From: Enterocloster clostridioformis
Lineage (GTDB): Bacteria > Bacillota > Clostridia > Lachnospirales > Lachnospiraceae
Direction: 5' to 3'
Length of the DNA: 64,000 nucleotides
Assembly: GCF_020297485.1 (NCBI RefSeq)
Contig: NZ_JAIWZC010000001.1
Location: 3,348,001 to 3,412,000 of the forward strand
Below the pieces are notes generated by a model. That model saw only the letters and a program-made list of their open reading frames with translations, was not told where the DNA came from and made no database searches. Each line of letters begins with the position of its first letter. The first letter of the stretch is position 1. Shown here piece by piece: positions 43,182 through 52,710 of this stretch. The position numbers and the translations under genes were made by a program.

Positions 43182-45896
43182 CTAATAAATGGATTCCCGG
43201 AGTATCTTATGTATCTGGATTACCAGGGTGGGCAGGAATGCGGCCGCCGCCAGGGTGGTAAGCTGGCTCAGGCTTAAGTCGGCTGCGGCAAACATGATTT
43301 GCAAGCCCGGCACAAAGAGCACCGCTGCCAGCAAAACCACTCCCAGCTGGAACGCCATGACGCTGTACAGATTGCTTCCCAGCCCAAGACGTATGATGGA
43401 GTGGCTGCTCCGGCAGTTGAATCCGTGGAACAGCCGGGCCAGGGTGAGGGTGGAAAATGCCATGGTACAGGCCCTGCCCGCGCCGCCCTCATGAAGTCCG
43501 GTGGTATAGGCCCACATGGTGGCTGCCGCAATCAGGGCTCCCTGGACCAGGATATCCCGTATAAAGGAGGCCGTGAGGATACCCTCCTTTGGATTTCTGG
43601 GCGGCTCCTTTAGAAGCCCTTCCTCCGGGGGCTCCATTCCTATGGCTATGGCCGGCAGGGAGTCCGTTATAAGGTTGATGAACAGCAGATGCACCGGCTT
43701 AAAGGGCAGCGGCAGGGACAGCAGAGACGTATATAATACGCAGAAAATCCCTGCCATATTTCCCGACAGAAGGAACTGGATGGAATTCTTTATGTTCCTG
43801 TATACATTCCTGCCGTTGGAAACCGCCTTTATGATGGTGGCAAAGTTGTCGTCCGCCAGTATCATGGACGCCGCATCCTTGGACACCTCGGTTCCCGTGA
43901 TGCCCATGGCCACGCCGATATCAGCCTTCTTAAGGGCCGGGGCGTCATTGACGCCGTCTCCGGTCATTGCCACGATATGCCCCCGGTTCTGCCACGCCCT
44001 CACAATGCGTATCTTGTGCTCCGGCGACACCCTGGCATAGACCGAAATGTGCTCCAGGTTCCGGTTCAAATCCTCCTCTTCCATGCGGTCCAGCTCAGCT
44101 CCTGTCACCGCCATATTTCCCGGCGTAAAGATACCGATCCTCTCTGCTATGGACATGGCAGTCACTTTGTGGTCCCCTGTAATCATCACAGGACGTATGC
44201 CTGCCTGCCTGGCGCTGGCCACTGCCTGGCGTGATTCCGGTCTGGGCGGGTCCATCATGGCGGTGAGGCCCAGAAACACCAGGTCATCCTCCAGCCTGCC
44301 TGACAGGGATGATTGTTCCCGGCTGTTCCCGGCCTTCGCCTCTGCATAGCCGGAATTGCCGTTCTCCTTTCCCGCCTCATTTAACGGACGGCATGCAAAG
44401 GCCAGGACCCGGAGTCCCCTGGCAGACCACCGGCTGTTCTGGTCCAGTATCCTCTGGCGGTCCGAGGACGACAAGGTCCGGCTGGGTATGGCGGCCCCGG
44501 CCCCCGGCCCGGCCGTTCCAGCCTTCTGACCGGCTGCCGGATTGGCCAGGCGGGTACATTTCTTGAGCAGCACATCCACGGCTCCCTTGACAAAGACGAT
44601 ATCGCTGCCTTCTATCTCATTTATGGTGGTCATGAGCTTGCGGCGGGAGTCAAAGGGAATCTCCCCCTTTCTCGGACTCTGGAGCCGGACCTGTTCCGGT
44701 ATAAGCCCCGCCTCTCTGGCCATGTTGAACAGCGCTGTCTCCATAGGGTCCCCATCCTGGCCGGAGGCGTTGTTATTAAGAACCGCAGCCATAAGCAGGA
44801 GCCTGACATCGTTCCTTCTTGTTTCATTTTCCATCCATGACGGCTGCTGCTGCGTATGGTTGATATACACCTGCTCCACATCCATGCGGTTCTGGGTCAG
44901 AGTTCCTGTCTTATCAGAACAGATCACGGAGACGCATCCCAGGCTCTCCACCGCCTTCAGATCTTTTATGATAGCCTGTTCCCTGGCCATCTTCTGGGTG
45001 CCCATGGCCTGAACAATGGTGACGATGGAGCTCAGTGCCTCGGGTATGGCCGCCACGGCCAGAGCCACGGCAAACATCAGGGCATCCAGCACCGGTTCCC
45101 GGCGGTACAGGCTTAGCAAAAACACCAGGCCGCAGATGGCGATGATGGCAATGGCCAGATGGCCGGAGAACCGGTCCAGGCTCACCTGAAGCGGAGTCTT
45201 CTGTTCCTTGGTTCCGTTCATCAGGACGGCTATTTTTCCGATTTCCGTGTTCATTCCCGTGGCTGTAACCACTGCCACGGCGCGGCCTGAAGTCACCAGG
45301 GAGCCGGAAAATACCATGTTGGTCCTGTCGGCCAATGCCACGGTTCCCTCCCGTGCCTTCACTGCCCCGGTGTGTTTCTCCACCCCCAGGGATTCTCCTG
45401 TGAGAGAGCTCTCATTGACGGTCAGTCCGTACACTTCCAGCAGTCTTCCGTCCGCGGCCACCATATCTCCGGTCTCCAGAAGCAGGATATCCCCCGGCAC
45501 CACCAGAGCGGACGGTATGGTCATGCTGCGCCCGTCCCTGAGGACCCTGGCTTCAGGCGAGGAAAGCCGCTTTAAGCTGTCCAGGGATTTTTCCGCCTTC
45601 TGGTGCTGGACCGTACCCAGCACCGCATTCAGCAGCAGAACCGCAAATATGACCATGGCGCTCTCCGGATCCCCTGTGAGCATGGACACGGCGGCCGCTC
45701 CGATCAGGATGATCACCAAAAGGTCCTTGAACTGCGCAAGAAATACCTGCCACCACTGGAGCCGCCCGGCCTCCTCCAATACATTTTCCCCATATTCCTT
45801 AAGACGCTGCTGCGCTTCCCCGCTGTCAATTCCCTGCCTGCCGGAGTCCAGTCCGGCCAGCACCTCTGCCTCCGGCTGTTCAAACCAATCTGCCAT
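43182..45896 (-). CDS. P-type cation-transporting ATPase (Ca2+ type, P2A)
   Basis: The pump couples ATP hydrolysis to cation export. The 904-aa sequence has the actuator TGES loop (LTGESLGVEK), the TM4 ion site VAAIPEALSSIV (PEAL in place of the more common PEGL), the phosphorylation motif SDKTGTLTQNRM, the nucleotide domain and TGDGVNDAPALKKADIGVAMG, then the C-terminal six-helix region. This layout is that of bacterial Ca2+-ATPases. The frame continues to 46013, but ATG 45896 has GAGGGGAG upstream and gives the usual N-terminus; an earlier start would run through the terminator at 45991-46035. No partner genes. Confidence 0.93.
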   Translation of the reverse strand: MADWFEQPEAEVLAGLDSGRQGIDSGEAQQRLKEYGENVLEEAGRLQWWQVFLAQFKDLLVIILIGAAAVSMLTGDPESAMVIFAVLLLNAVLGTVQHQKAEKSLDSLKRLSSPEARVLRDGRSMTIPSALVVPGDILLLETGDMVAADGRLLEVYGLTVNESSLTGESLGVEKHTGAVKAREGTVALADRTNMVFSGSLVTSGRAVAVVTATGMNTEIGKIAVLMNGTKEQKTPLQVSLDRFSGHLAIAIIAICGLVFLLSLYRREPVLDALMFAVALAVAAIPEALSSIVTIVQAMGTQKMAREQAIIKDLKAVESLGCVSVICSDKTGTLTQNRMDVEQVYINHTQQQPSWMENETRRNDVRLLLMAAVLNNNASGQDGDPMETALFNMAREAGLIPEQVRLQSPRKGEIPFDSRRKLMTTINEIEGSDIVFVKGAVDVLLKKCTRLANPAAGQKAGTAGPGAGAAIPSRTLSSSDRQRILDQNSRWSARGLRVLAFACRPLNEAGKENGNSGYAEAKAGNSREQSSLSGRLEDDLVFLGLTAMMDPPRPESRQAVASARQAGIRPVMITGDHKVTAMSIAERIGIFTPGNMAVTGAELDRMEEEDLNRNLEHISVYARVSPEHKIRIVRAWQNRGHIVAMTGDGVNDAPALKKADIGVAMGITGTEVSKDAASMILADDNFATIIKAVSNGRNVYRNIKNSIQFLLSGNMAGIFCVLYTSLLSLPLPFKPVHLLFINLITDSLPAIAIGMEPPEEGLLKEPPRNPKEGILTASFIRDILVQGALIAAATMWAYTTGLHEGGAGRACTMAFSTLTLARLFHGFNCRSSHSIIRLGLGSNLYSVMAFQLGVVLLAAVLFVPGLQIMFAAADLSLSQLTTLAAAAFLPTLVIQIHKILRESIY

Positions 45897-45990
45897 CTGT
45901 CTCTCCCCTCTTACCGAATTCATGGTTCTTATGGGCCTGCGCCAGAGCGTCTGCTTCCCCGGCATCCCCCAGACGCCGCGTAAACAGATA

Positions 45991-46035
45991 TAAAAATGCT
46001 CCCGGAAGCGCACACCCGCGCTGGTTCCGGGAGCA
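45991..46035 (-). terminator. Terminator after the M20 peptidase gene
   Basis: Stem TGCTCCCGGAA/TTCCGGGAGCA (46025-46035 with 45997-46007) with an inner GC-rich pairing, followed on the minus strand by TTTTTATAT. Confidence 0.88.
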
Positions 46036-46135
46036 CTCCATAAGAGTACCCACTCTAAATCTATGAATTAGTAAGAATCATTATGACCGGCCGTACCTGG
46101 CCGGGGCGAGAAAGCTTTACAGCCTGTCCTTAAAA

Positions 46136-47296
46136 TCAATCTCTGCTGCCGAAAATCATGCCGAATGCCACCTTATAGCCTTCCTCAAGGGAATCTGTCT
46201 CCACATATTCCTCCCAGGTGTGGGCCCCTGCGCCGCGGAAGCTTCCCACGCACACGCTTGGAATTCCCAAAGACAGCGGGATGTTGCAGTCCGTGGAACC
46301 GGCGCAGTGTTTCGGCGCTTGCCCGGTCATCTCCTCCACCACCCTGTGAGCCCAGTCTGACAGGGCCTGTTTTCGTTTCGGGTCCACCTGCCCTTCGCAG
46401 GGTCTGACCCCGATGACCTTAAAGGATACATCCATCCCCTCTGCCTTTGCCCGGTCAAACACCTCCATGAACTGCCGTTCCATATATTCCAGGTTCTCCC
46501 TCCGGTCGGAACGGAACTCATACAGCATCTCGGCTTCCTGGGCAATGGTATTGACCGATGTCCCTCCTGATATCATGCCTACATTATAGGTAGTCTTTCC
46601 GCCCTCCGGCACCCGGATTCCATACAGCTTCCCCACCAGGGACGCCAGTCCCGCAATGGCATTATCATTTCCAAAGTCATCGTAGGAATGACCGCCCCGG
46701 GTGCGGACCCTTACCCGGAAACGCTTGGAACCAACCGCCCTGTCCACGATGCTGGAAAGAGAGCTGTCAAAGGTACAAAAGCGCTCTATCCTGTCACCGA
46801 AGTCCTCACAGATTTTGTGCACTCCCTTCAGGTTTCCCAGCCCTTCTTCCCCTGCATTGCACACCAACAGAAGTCCGGGGGCATCCTCCCTGCGGATTTC
46901 CCTCCACTGGGGGGAATCCACATGCTCGGCTATATATTTCCCCGCCAGCAAAAGACATACCAGACATGCTGTGTCGTCCCCCACGCCGGGACAATAGATA
47001 CGTCCATCCTCCACCCTGAGGGGAAGTTCGCTCTCATCGGGAAACACCACATCCATATGGGCCATGAACACCTCCACCGGCCTGTCCTGCCTTACATCCG
47101 CCGGATACACCACATTAAGGGCCTGGTCAATATATACGTCTCTGGCGCCCTGGGCTTTAAGCCAGTCTGAACAGAATTCAGCCCGCCTCTCCTCATGGTT
47201 TGAGGGCGCCGGTATCCTGGCCAGCTCCAGAAGAAGGCTGTAAGCCTCCTGCCTGTGGTTCTCTATATACCGTATCATTTCCTCTGACAGTATCAT
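46136..47296 (-). CDS. M20-family metallopeptidase
   Basis: Zinc-dependent aminoacyl or dipeptide hydrolase family. The 386-aa sequence shows LLELARIPAPSNHEERRAEF at the N-terminus, the zinc His-Asp pair in FMAHMDVVFPDE, the bridging Asp in GVGDDTACLVCL, the catalytic Glu in CNAGEEGLGNL, and RTRGGHSYDDFGNDNAIAG for the dimerisation domain. It resembles PepT-like and related hydrolases; substrate unknown. The start has AGGAAGAGGAAG upstream and lies 104 bp inside the end of the GlgX-like gene, in another frame. A strong terminator follows. Confidence 0.92.
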   Translation of the reverse strand: MILSEEMIRYIENHRQEAYSLLLELARIPAPSNHEERRAEFCSDWLKAQGARDVYIDQALNVVYPADVRQDRPVEVFMAHMDVVFPDESELPLRVEDGRIYCPGVGDDTACLVCLLLAGKYIAEHVDSPQWREIRREDAPGLLLVCNAGEEGLGNLKGVHKICEDFGDRIERFCTFDSSLSSIVDRAVGSKRFRVRVRTRGGHSYDDFGNDNAIAGLASLVGKLYGIRVPEGGKTTYNVGMISGGTSVNTIAQEAEMLYEFRSDRRENLEYMERQFMEVFDRAKAEGMDVSFKVIGVRPCEGQVDPKRKQALSDWAHRVVEEMTGQAPKHCAGSTDCNIPLSLGIPSVCVGSFRGAGAHTWEEYVETDSLEEGYKVAFGMIFGSRD

Positions 47297-49220
47297 TTGC
47301 TTCCTCTTCCTTTCTTTCCCCTTTTCCTGCTGCCTTTCCCTTGGAAGCTTTCTTCTGTGCGGGAACCTCCTTTCCCATGAGAACCACGATGGTCCTTGCC
47401 ATGATCATCATGGACTTCTGGTTCTCCAGAACCGGTTCACCGCCCCGGGGATACATGCCGTTCACCTGGTCCTCATCCGTATTAAAGGCTGTATGCCACT
47501 TAAAATCCTTTGGCAGGTTGGGAAGGGCGAACTCATGAGGTTCCCAGTGCATGTTAAATGCAACGTAGAAGTAATCGTCCTCCCTTCCGTCCAGCTTCTT
47601 ACCGTATTTTCCGCAGTATAATATGCCCAGCTGGCGGAGGAAACGGTCAAACATGGGACACCAGGTCTTAAGGCCGTGGTAGGACACGTCCGGCAGACCC
47701 ACGGAGCGGTAATCCATCAGAGCCGGCTCCTTCTCCATATGGAACACCGAGTGCTCCTTTCTGAATTGAATCACATGCTTTACAAATTCATGGATGCTGC
47801 TGTTGGAATTTAACAGGCTCCAGTTAAGCCATGATATATCGTTGTCCTGGCAGTAGGAGTTGTTGTTTCCCTTCTTGGTCCGGCCAAATTCGTCTCCCAT
47901 CATGAGCAGAGGAGTTCCCTGGCTCAAAAACAGCATGAGCAGGGCATTGCGTATCTGCTTCCTGCGCATCTGCATGATTCGTTTCTTTCTGCTGGGGCCC
48001 TCCGCTCCGCAGTTCCAGGATTGGTTGTAGTCTGTTCCGTCCCGGTTATCTTCTCCGTTGGCCTCATTGTGCTTTATGTCATAGGATACCATGTCCATCA
48101 GGGTAAAACCATTGGTATTGGCCATGTAGTTGATAACGCCCACCTGCTGGGGATTATGCCGGATGTGGTATACCAGACGGTTAAGCTGGTCCTCATCCCC
48201 TTTTAGAAAGCTGCGCATATCCATCATGAACCCGTCATTATATTCCGCCAGATGTTTTACCTGCCCCGGCTCCACACCGTCCCACCCGGGCGCCAGCAGC
48301 TTCAGCCTGCTGAGGTAAGGGTCCTCACCCAAAAGCTTCACAGGCGCGTATCCCACCAGACGGACGCCGTCCACATGGTATTCCTGAGCCCAGAAGCGGA
48401 CCACATCCAGCACATAGGAGGGCGCTTCCTTCCCGTCGAAAAACAATTCCAGGACCAGCTCCAGTCCTGCCCTGTGCAGGGCCTTCACCATATCCTTAAA
48501 CTCCCGTTCAGGCTGCCTCACAGGTCCGCTGCTGTAGGCACACTTGGGCGCAAAATAATAGCCCCTGGTATATCCCCAGTAATTCAGCTTTCCGTCCGGT
48601 TTTTCAGCTGCAAAGGGGCTTCCGTCCACACGCTCCGGTATGATTAGCTCCTCAAACTCCACCGGGGGCATCATCTCCACAGTGGTGATCCCCAGGTCTT
48701 TGAGATAAGGTATCTTCTCCGCCACGCCCTTAAATGTCCCCCGGCTGTCTCCCTCCACGCCGGAGGAGACATGTTTGGTAAATCCCCTGGGATGGATGTG
48801 GTAAATCACACACTGGTCATAAGGGATGCAGGGAAGGACGTCTTCCTCCCAGTCGTACGCGCTCCCCTCTGTATCCACCGGTGTGCGTACCGGCTTGTCC
48901 AGACGCGCCAGGCTTCCCCAGCGCTCCATACCCGTAAACCTCCTCCCATAAGGGTCCGGCACCTGCTGTCCGTCCACCTCGTACACATACTCCAGACCGG
49001 AAAAGTCGCCCAGCACAGTCATGCTCCAGACATCTCCTGTTCTGGCATTTGCAGGAAACCCGATTCTTCCCTTGGGACTTCCGGCCCCTTTCCTATAAAA
49101 AACAACGGCACAGGCCTCCCCCTTGGAGGCGAAAGAAAAATGCACCCCTCCAGAGACAGCAGTCGCTCCCATCGCGTATATCCTTCCATCATTCCTGTCT
49201 ATCCGGAATCTCTTTATCAT
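47193..49220 (-). CDS. GlgX/isoamylase-like GH13 pseudoenzyme
   Basis: The fold matches glycogen debranching enzymes: an N-terminal beta domain (1-125), then a barrel with YHIHPRGFTKH, LKDLGITTVEMMPPVEF, and, near the end, SYDIKHNEANGEDNRDGT and GNNNSYCQDNDISWLNWS, both hallmark GlgX segments. The catalytic positions are lost: region I is ELFFDG where DVVYNH is expected (258-263), the nucleophile position has Val289 (DGVRLVGYA for DGFRFDLA), the acid Glu is Pro311 (KLLAPGWD for KLIAEPWD) and the third Asp is Asn370 (NTNGFTL for AHDGFTL). The rest of the protein is well kept and has a good promoter, so it is probably expressed as a binding or regulatory protein. Its last 35 codons overlap the next gene. 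Confidence 0.88.
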   Translation of the reverse strand: MIKRFRIDRNDGRIYAMGATAVSGGVHFSFASKGEACAVVFYRKGAGSPKGRIGFPANARTGDVWSMTVLGDFSGLEYVYEVDGQQVPDPYGRRFTGMERWGSLARLDKPVRTPVDTEGSAYDWEEDVLPCIPYDQCVIYHIHPRGFTKHVSSGVEGDSRGTFKGVAEKIPYLKDLGITTVEMMPPVEFEELIIPERVDGSPFAAEKPDGKLNYWGYTRGYYFAPKCAYSSGPVRQPEREFKDMVKALHRAGLELVLELFFDGKEAPSYVLDVVRFWAQEYHVDGVRLVGYAPVKLLGEDPYLSRLKLLAPGWDGVEPGQVKHLAEYNDGFMMDMRSFLKGDEDQLNRLVYHIRHNPQQVGVINYMANTNGFTLMDMVSYDIKHNEANGEDNRDGTDYNQSWNCGAEGPSRKKRIMQMRRKQIRNALLMLFLSQGTPLLMMGDEFGRTKKGNNNSYCQDNDISWLNWSLLNSNSSIHEFVKHVIQFRKEHSVFHMEKEPALMDYRSVGLPDVSYHGLKTWCPMFDRFLRQLGILYCGKYGKKLDGREDDYFYVAFNMHWEPHEFALPNLPKDFKWHTAFNTDEDQVNGMYPRGGEPVLENQKSMMIMARTIVVLMGKEVPAQKKASKGKAAGKGERKEEEANDTVRGNDTVYREPQAGGLQPSSGAGQDTGALKP

Positions 49221-49264
49221 CGCTGTTACCGCCTTTCCTAAGACAATCCTTACATGATAAGAAA

Positions 49265-49293
49265 AGTATATAGTTAGTTCGACATTTTGTCAA
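49265..49293 (-). promoter_or_regulatory. Promoter of the GlgX-like gene
   Basis: Minus strand TTGACA (49288-49293), 17-base spacer, TATACT (49265-49270); near consensus, about 45 bp upstream of the start. Confidence 0.82.
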
Positions 49294-49336
49294 TAAATCA
49301 ACACTCTTTGTCAGAAATCGTCATCTTATTTCACAC

Positions 49337-49383
49337 AAAAAAACTGGTTATCAGAAAAATGTAACTCATCTGATAACCAGTTT
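49337..49383 (-). terminator. Terminator after the first ABC-F gene
   Basis: A 15-bp stem AAACTGGTTATCAGA/TCTGATAACCAGTTT (49369-49383 with 49341-49355) is followed on the minus strand by TTTTTGTG. Confidence 0.92.
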
Positions 49384-49400
49384 CCATACTGTGCCTGCTG

Positions 49401-51248
49401 TTATTTCTGAGCCTCTATCTGCTCCACCAGCTCGTTAAGATACATCCAGCGCTCCATTTTCTCCTCCAGCTGTGCTTCCCTGGCGGACTTTTCCTCCATC
49501 AGCTCATTGAGCCTGGTATAGTTGGTGGCGGATTTTCCAATTTCCCGCTCTAAATCCCCGATGGACTGTTCCAGGTCAGCGATGTCAGCCTCAATGGTTT
49601 CCCATTCCCGCTGCTCTTTAAAGGAAAGCTTGCGCTTCTTTTCTCCGCCGGCCGACTGCTTCCAGTTATTCCGGTTCACGGAAAGGCCGGACCCGCTGCC
49701 ATCGCTGTCCCCGCCTCTGCCGCCTTTCTGCTCCCCTGTCTCCCGGGGATGCCTGGCGGACCAGGCAATCTGATAATCCGTGAATCCGCCCTCATACTGG
49801 CTCACCTTTCCCTGTCCCTCAAAGGCAAAGATGCGGTTCACAACGCGGTCCAGAAAATACCGGTCATGGGATACGGCTATAACAATGCCCGGAAATGTAT
49901 CCAGATAATCCTCCAGTATGGTCAGAGTCTGGATATCCAGGTCATTGGTGGGCTCGTCTAACAGTATCACATTGGGCGCCTCCATAAGGATACGCAGCAG
50001 ATAAAGCCTCCGCCTCTCCCCGCCTGACAGGCGGCCTATGATGGTATACTGCATACCGGAGGGGAACAGGAACCGCTCTAACATCTGGCTGGCGCTGATA
50101 CTGCCGTCCTTTGTCTTTACGTATTCCGCCACATTCTTAATATAGTCAATCACCCTAAGGCTTTCATCCATGGCCTCATTTTCCTGGGAGAAATACCCCA
50201 TCTTCACGGTCTGTCCTATCTGTATGGTGCCGGAATCCGGTTCCACCCAGCCTGCCAGCATCTTCATCAGGGTGGACTTTCCGCTTCCGTTGGGACCGAT
50301 GATGCCCACACGGTCATTTTTCAGGAAAATGTAGGTAAAGTCCTTTATCAGCACCTTGTCCCCGTAAGCCTTGCACAGATCCTTCACCTCCACCGTGGTC
50401 CTGCCTAACCGGCTGGCTATGGACTCCAGCTCCACGTTGCGGTCATATTCCGGCCCCTTCTGGTCCCTCAGCTCCTCATAGCGCTGTATATGGGCCTTCT
50501 GCTTGGTGGAACGCGCCCTGGCGCCCCGCTGCATCCAGGCAATCTCGTTGCGCAGAATCGCCTGCCGTTTGCGCTCCGATGCCTCGGCCATTTCCATACG
50601 CTCCGCTTTCAGGGACAGGAAGCCCTCATAATTTGCCTGGTAGCTGTAAAGCTTTCCCTTATCCAGCTCCACAATGCGTCCCGCCACGCTGTCCAGAAAA
50701 TACCGGTCATGGGTAATCATCATAAGGGCGCCACGGAAGGCTTTCAGATATTCCTCCAGCCAGTCAGCCATACCGCTGTCCAGGTGGTTGGTGGGCTCGT
50801 CCAGAATCAGAAGGTCCGCCGTACTCATAAGCACGCTGGCCAAGGCCACCCTCTTTCTCTGTCCACCCGAAAGGGTGGATGTCAGGGCATCGTGTTCCGT
50901 GATACCAAGCTTGTTAAGCATGCTCCTGGCCGTGGCCTGCATCTCATCCGGAGAACTGTAATGGGTTTCCCCGGCATTTTCCCGCATAACGCTTTCAAGC
51001 ACCGTATCTCCCTCTGTGAATTCCGGAATCTGGGGCAGATAGCGTATGTAGAGGCTGCGGCCCCTTACCACGCTGCCGCTGTCCGCATCTTCCAGGCCCG
51101 CAACAATCTTAAGGAGAGTGGACTTGCCTGTGCCGTTGACGCCAATCAGGCCTATCTTCTCCCCCTCGTTGATGGAGAAGGATGTGTCGTCAAACAGCAG
51201 CCTCTCCGTATATGATTTTGTCAAATGTTCAATGGTAACCAGATTCAT
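49401..51248 (-). CDS. ABC-F family ATPase, Uup-like
   Basis: ABC-F proteins have two ATPase domains and no membrane part and usually act on the ribosome. Domain 1 has GVNGTGKST and LSGGQRKR; domain 2 has GPNGSGKST and LSGGERRR, and both have LDEPTNHL or LDEPTNDL. The interdomain linker (about 225-290, with TKQKAHIQRYEEL) is the ABC-F signature. A C-terminal coiled coil (about 550-615) suggests the Uup branch, known in E. coli to affect ribosome assembly and branched DNA. Length 615 aa is typical. It is 12 bp downstream of the exonuclease III gene. Confidence 0.92.
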   Translation of the reverse strand: MNLVTIEHLTKSYTERLLFDDTSFSINEGEKIGLIGVNGTGKSTLLKIVAGLEDADSGSVVRGRSLYIRYLPQIPEFTEGDTVLESVMRENAGETHYSSPDEMQATARSMLNKLGITEHDALTSTLSGGQRKRVALASVLMSTADLLILDEPTNHLDSGMADWLEEYLKAFRGALMMITHDRYFLDSVAGRIVELDKGKLYSYQANYEGFLSLKAERMEMAEASERKRQAILRNEIAWMQRGARARSTKQKAHIQRYEELRDQKGPEYDRNVELESIASRLGRTTVEVKDLCKAYGDKVLIKDFTYIFLKNDRVGIIGPNGSGKSTLMKMLAGWVEPDSGTIQIGQTVKMGYFSQENEAMDESLRVIDYIKNVAEYVKTKDGSISASQMLERFLFPSGMQYTIIGRLSGGERRRLYLLRILMEAPNVILLDEPTNDLDIQTLTILEDYLDTFPGIVIAVSHDRYFLDRVVNRIFAFEGQGKVSQYEGGFTDYQIAWSARHPRETGEQKGGRGGDSDGSGSGLSVNRNNWKQSAGGEKKRKLSFKEQREWETIEADIADLEQSIGDLEREIGKSATNYTRLNELMEEKSAREAQLEEKMERWMYLNELVEQIEAQK

Positions 51249-51260
51249 CGTCTTTTCCTC

Positions 51261-52016
51261 TTATTCAATCACCAGCTCCACCGGACAATGGTCTGAACCC
51301 ATGACCGTATTGTGGATGGACGCGCTTACCAGTCTGTCCTTAAGGCTTTCTGATACACAAAAGTAGTCAATGCGCCACCCTGCATTCTTGGCCCTGGCGC
51401 TGAAACGGTAGGACCACCAGGAGTATATCCCCTCCAGGTCCGGATAGAAATAGCGGAACGTGTCCACGAAGCCCGCTGCCAGAAGGTCGGTGAACTTTCC
51501 CCTCTCTTCATCGGTGAACCCGGCATTTTTCCTGTTTGTCTTAGGGTTCTTAAGGTCAATTTCCTTGTGGGCCACATTCAGATCCCCGCAGAATACCACC
51601 GGCTTGTTTTTCTCCAGTTTCTTAAGGTATGCCAGGAAATCGTCCTCCCATTTCATCCTGTAATCCAGCCTTGCCAGGCCGTCCTGTGAATTGGGGGTAT
51701 AGCAGGTCACAACATAATATTCAGGAAACTCTGCCGTAATTACCCGTCCCTCCGTATCGTGTTCCTCCATGCCGACGCCATAGGACACGGACATGGGTTC
51801 CTCCTTTGTGAACATGGCTGTGCCGGAATATCCCTTTTTCCTGGCATAGTTCCAGTACTGGTGATAGCCGGGCAGGTCCAGCTCAATCTGGCCCTCCTGA
51901 AGCTTACTTTCCTGTATACAGAATACATTTGCGTCCGCCTCCCTGAAAAAATTCAGGAAGCCCTTACCCACGCAGGCCCTGAGACCGTTTACATTCCACG
52001 AAATCAACTTTGTCAT
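51261..52016 (-). CDS. xth: Exodeoxyribonuclease III (AP endonuclease)
   Basis: The enzyme cleaves DNA at abasic sites and removes 3' blocks. The 251-aa sequence carries the family series [62 protein letters not shown] and the C-terminal [12 protein letters not shown] (catalytic Asp-His). All catalytic residues of the ExoIII family seem intact. It follows the luxS gene on the same strand and is 12 bp upstream of the ABC-F gene. Confidence 0.96.
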   Translation of the reverse strand: MTKLISWNVNGLRACVGKGFLNFFREADANVFCIQESKLQEGQIELDLPGYHQYWNYARKKGYSGTAMFTKEEPMSVSYGVGMEEHDTEGRVITAEFPEYYVVTCYTPNSQDGLARLDYRMKWEDDFLAYLKKLEKNKPVVFCGDLNVAHKEIDLKNPKTNRKNAGFTDEERGKFTDLLAAGFVDTFRYFYPDLEGIYSWWSYRFSARAKNAGWRIDYFCVSESLKDRLVSASIHNTVMGSDHCPVELVIE

Positions 52017-52094
52017 TTCTTTATGGCTCCTCTCCGGAACATGGTCCGGGAATGGGTTTCCCGGTGTGTTCCTGTGTCATTTTTAAACGGCTGT

Positions 52095-52580
52095 CTACTC
52101 CGGATATACAAGCCTGGATTCCGGGAACTGGTCCACATGGTACAGTACATCCAGGTACTTTCCGGCCAGGAATCTGGCCATACCCAAATTCATATCCAGA
52201 TAATTGCCGCAGTCCTCTGGCGATGCCCCGGGCACCTCCCCCTCAAAATCCCTGATAAACTCATACATCTCCACCATCAGGGGCAGGATATCCGCGGACT
52301 CGTAGTCTCCAGCCAGCAGCAGATAGAAACCGGTCCTGCACCCCATGGGGCCAAAGTAAATGCACTTTTTGCCAAAGGTGCCGTGATTCCTTAAAAAGGT
52401 TGCCCCCAGATGCTCGATGGTATGCATTTCCGCGGTGTTCATCACCGGCTCCTCATTGGGCGAGGTCATCCTCAGGTCGAAGGTGGTCACCATTCCTCCT
52501 TCCACCTGATCCTTCCTGGATACATAGACTCCAGGCTGCAGCTTATTGTGGTCAATGGTAAAACTTGTAATCTTTTCCAT
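52095..52580 (-). CDS. luxS: S-ribosylhomocysteine lyase LuxS
   Basis: LuxS cleaves S-ribosylhomocysteine to homocysteine and DPD, the precursor of AI-2, as part of the activated methyl cycle. The zinc motif HTIEHLGATFLRNH (HxxEH) and the region GPMGCRTGFYLL with the second metal Cys are present. The frame is open to 52607, but ATG 52580 has an AGAGGAG site 8 bases upstream and gives 161 aa, close to the family. No Pfs gene is in the window. Confidence 0.95.
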   Translation of the reverse strand: MEKITSFTIDHNKLQPGVYVSRKDQVEGGMVTTFDLRMTSPNEEPVMNTAEMHTIEHLGATFLRNHGTFGKKCIYFGPMGCRTGFYLLLAGDYESADILPLMVEMYEFIRDFEGEVPGASPEDCGNYLDMNLGMARFLAGKYLDVLYHVDQFPESRLVYPE

Positions 52581-52662
52581 ATCTGTTCTCCTCTCAATCC
52601 GCTCCATAATATCCGTTCAGAAATTTGGCGCACGCCTCATCCCTGTAATTGTGTAACGACTG

Positions 52663-52690
52663 AAAAGGGGCAGGATTTATCCATCCTGCC
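52663..52690 (-). terminator. Terminator after the YkpA-like ABC-F gene
   Basis: 8-bp stem GGCAGGAT/ATCCTGCC (52683-52690 with 52669-52676) with a short loop, followed on the minus strand by CCTTTTC. Confidence 0.6.
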
Positions 52691-52710
52691 GCCCTGTCAC
52701 TGCCACTATA

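Noticed and set aside
43182..46013. Longer start for the P-type ATPase (46013)
   Set aside because: The extra 39 residues run through a strong terminator and lack a ribosome site; ATG 45896 has a good one.
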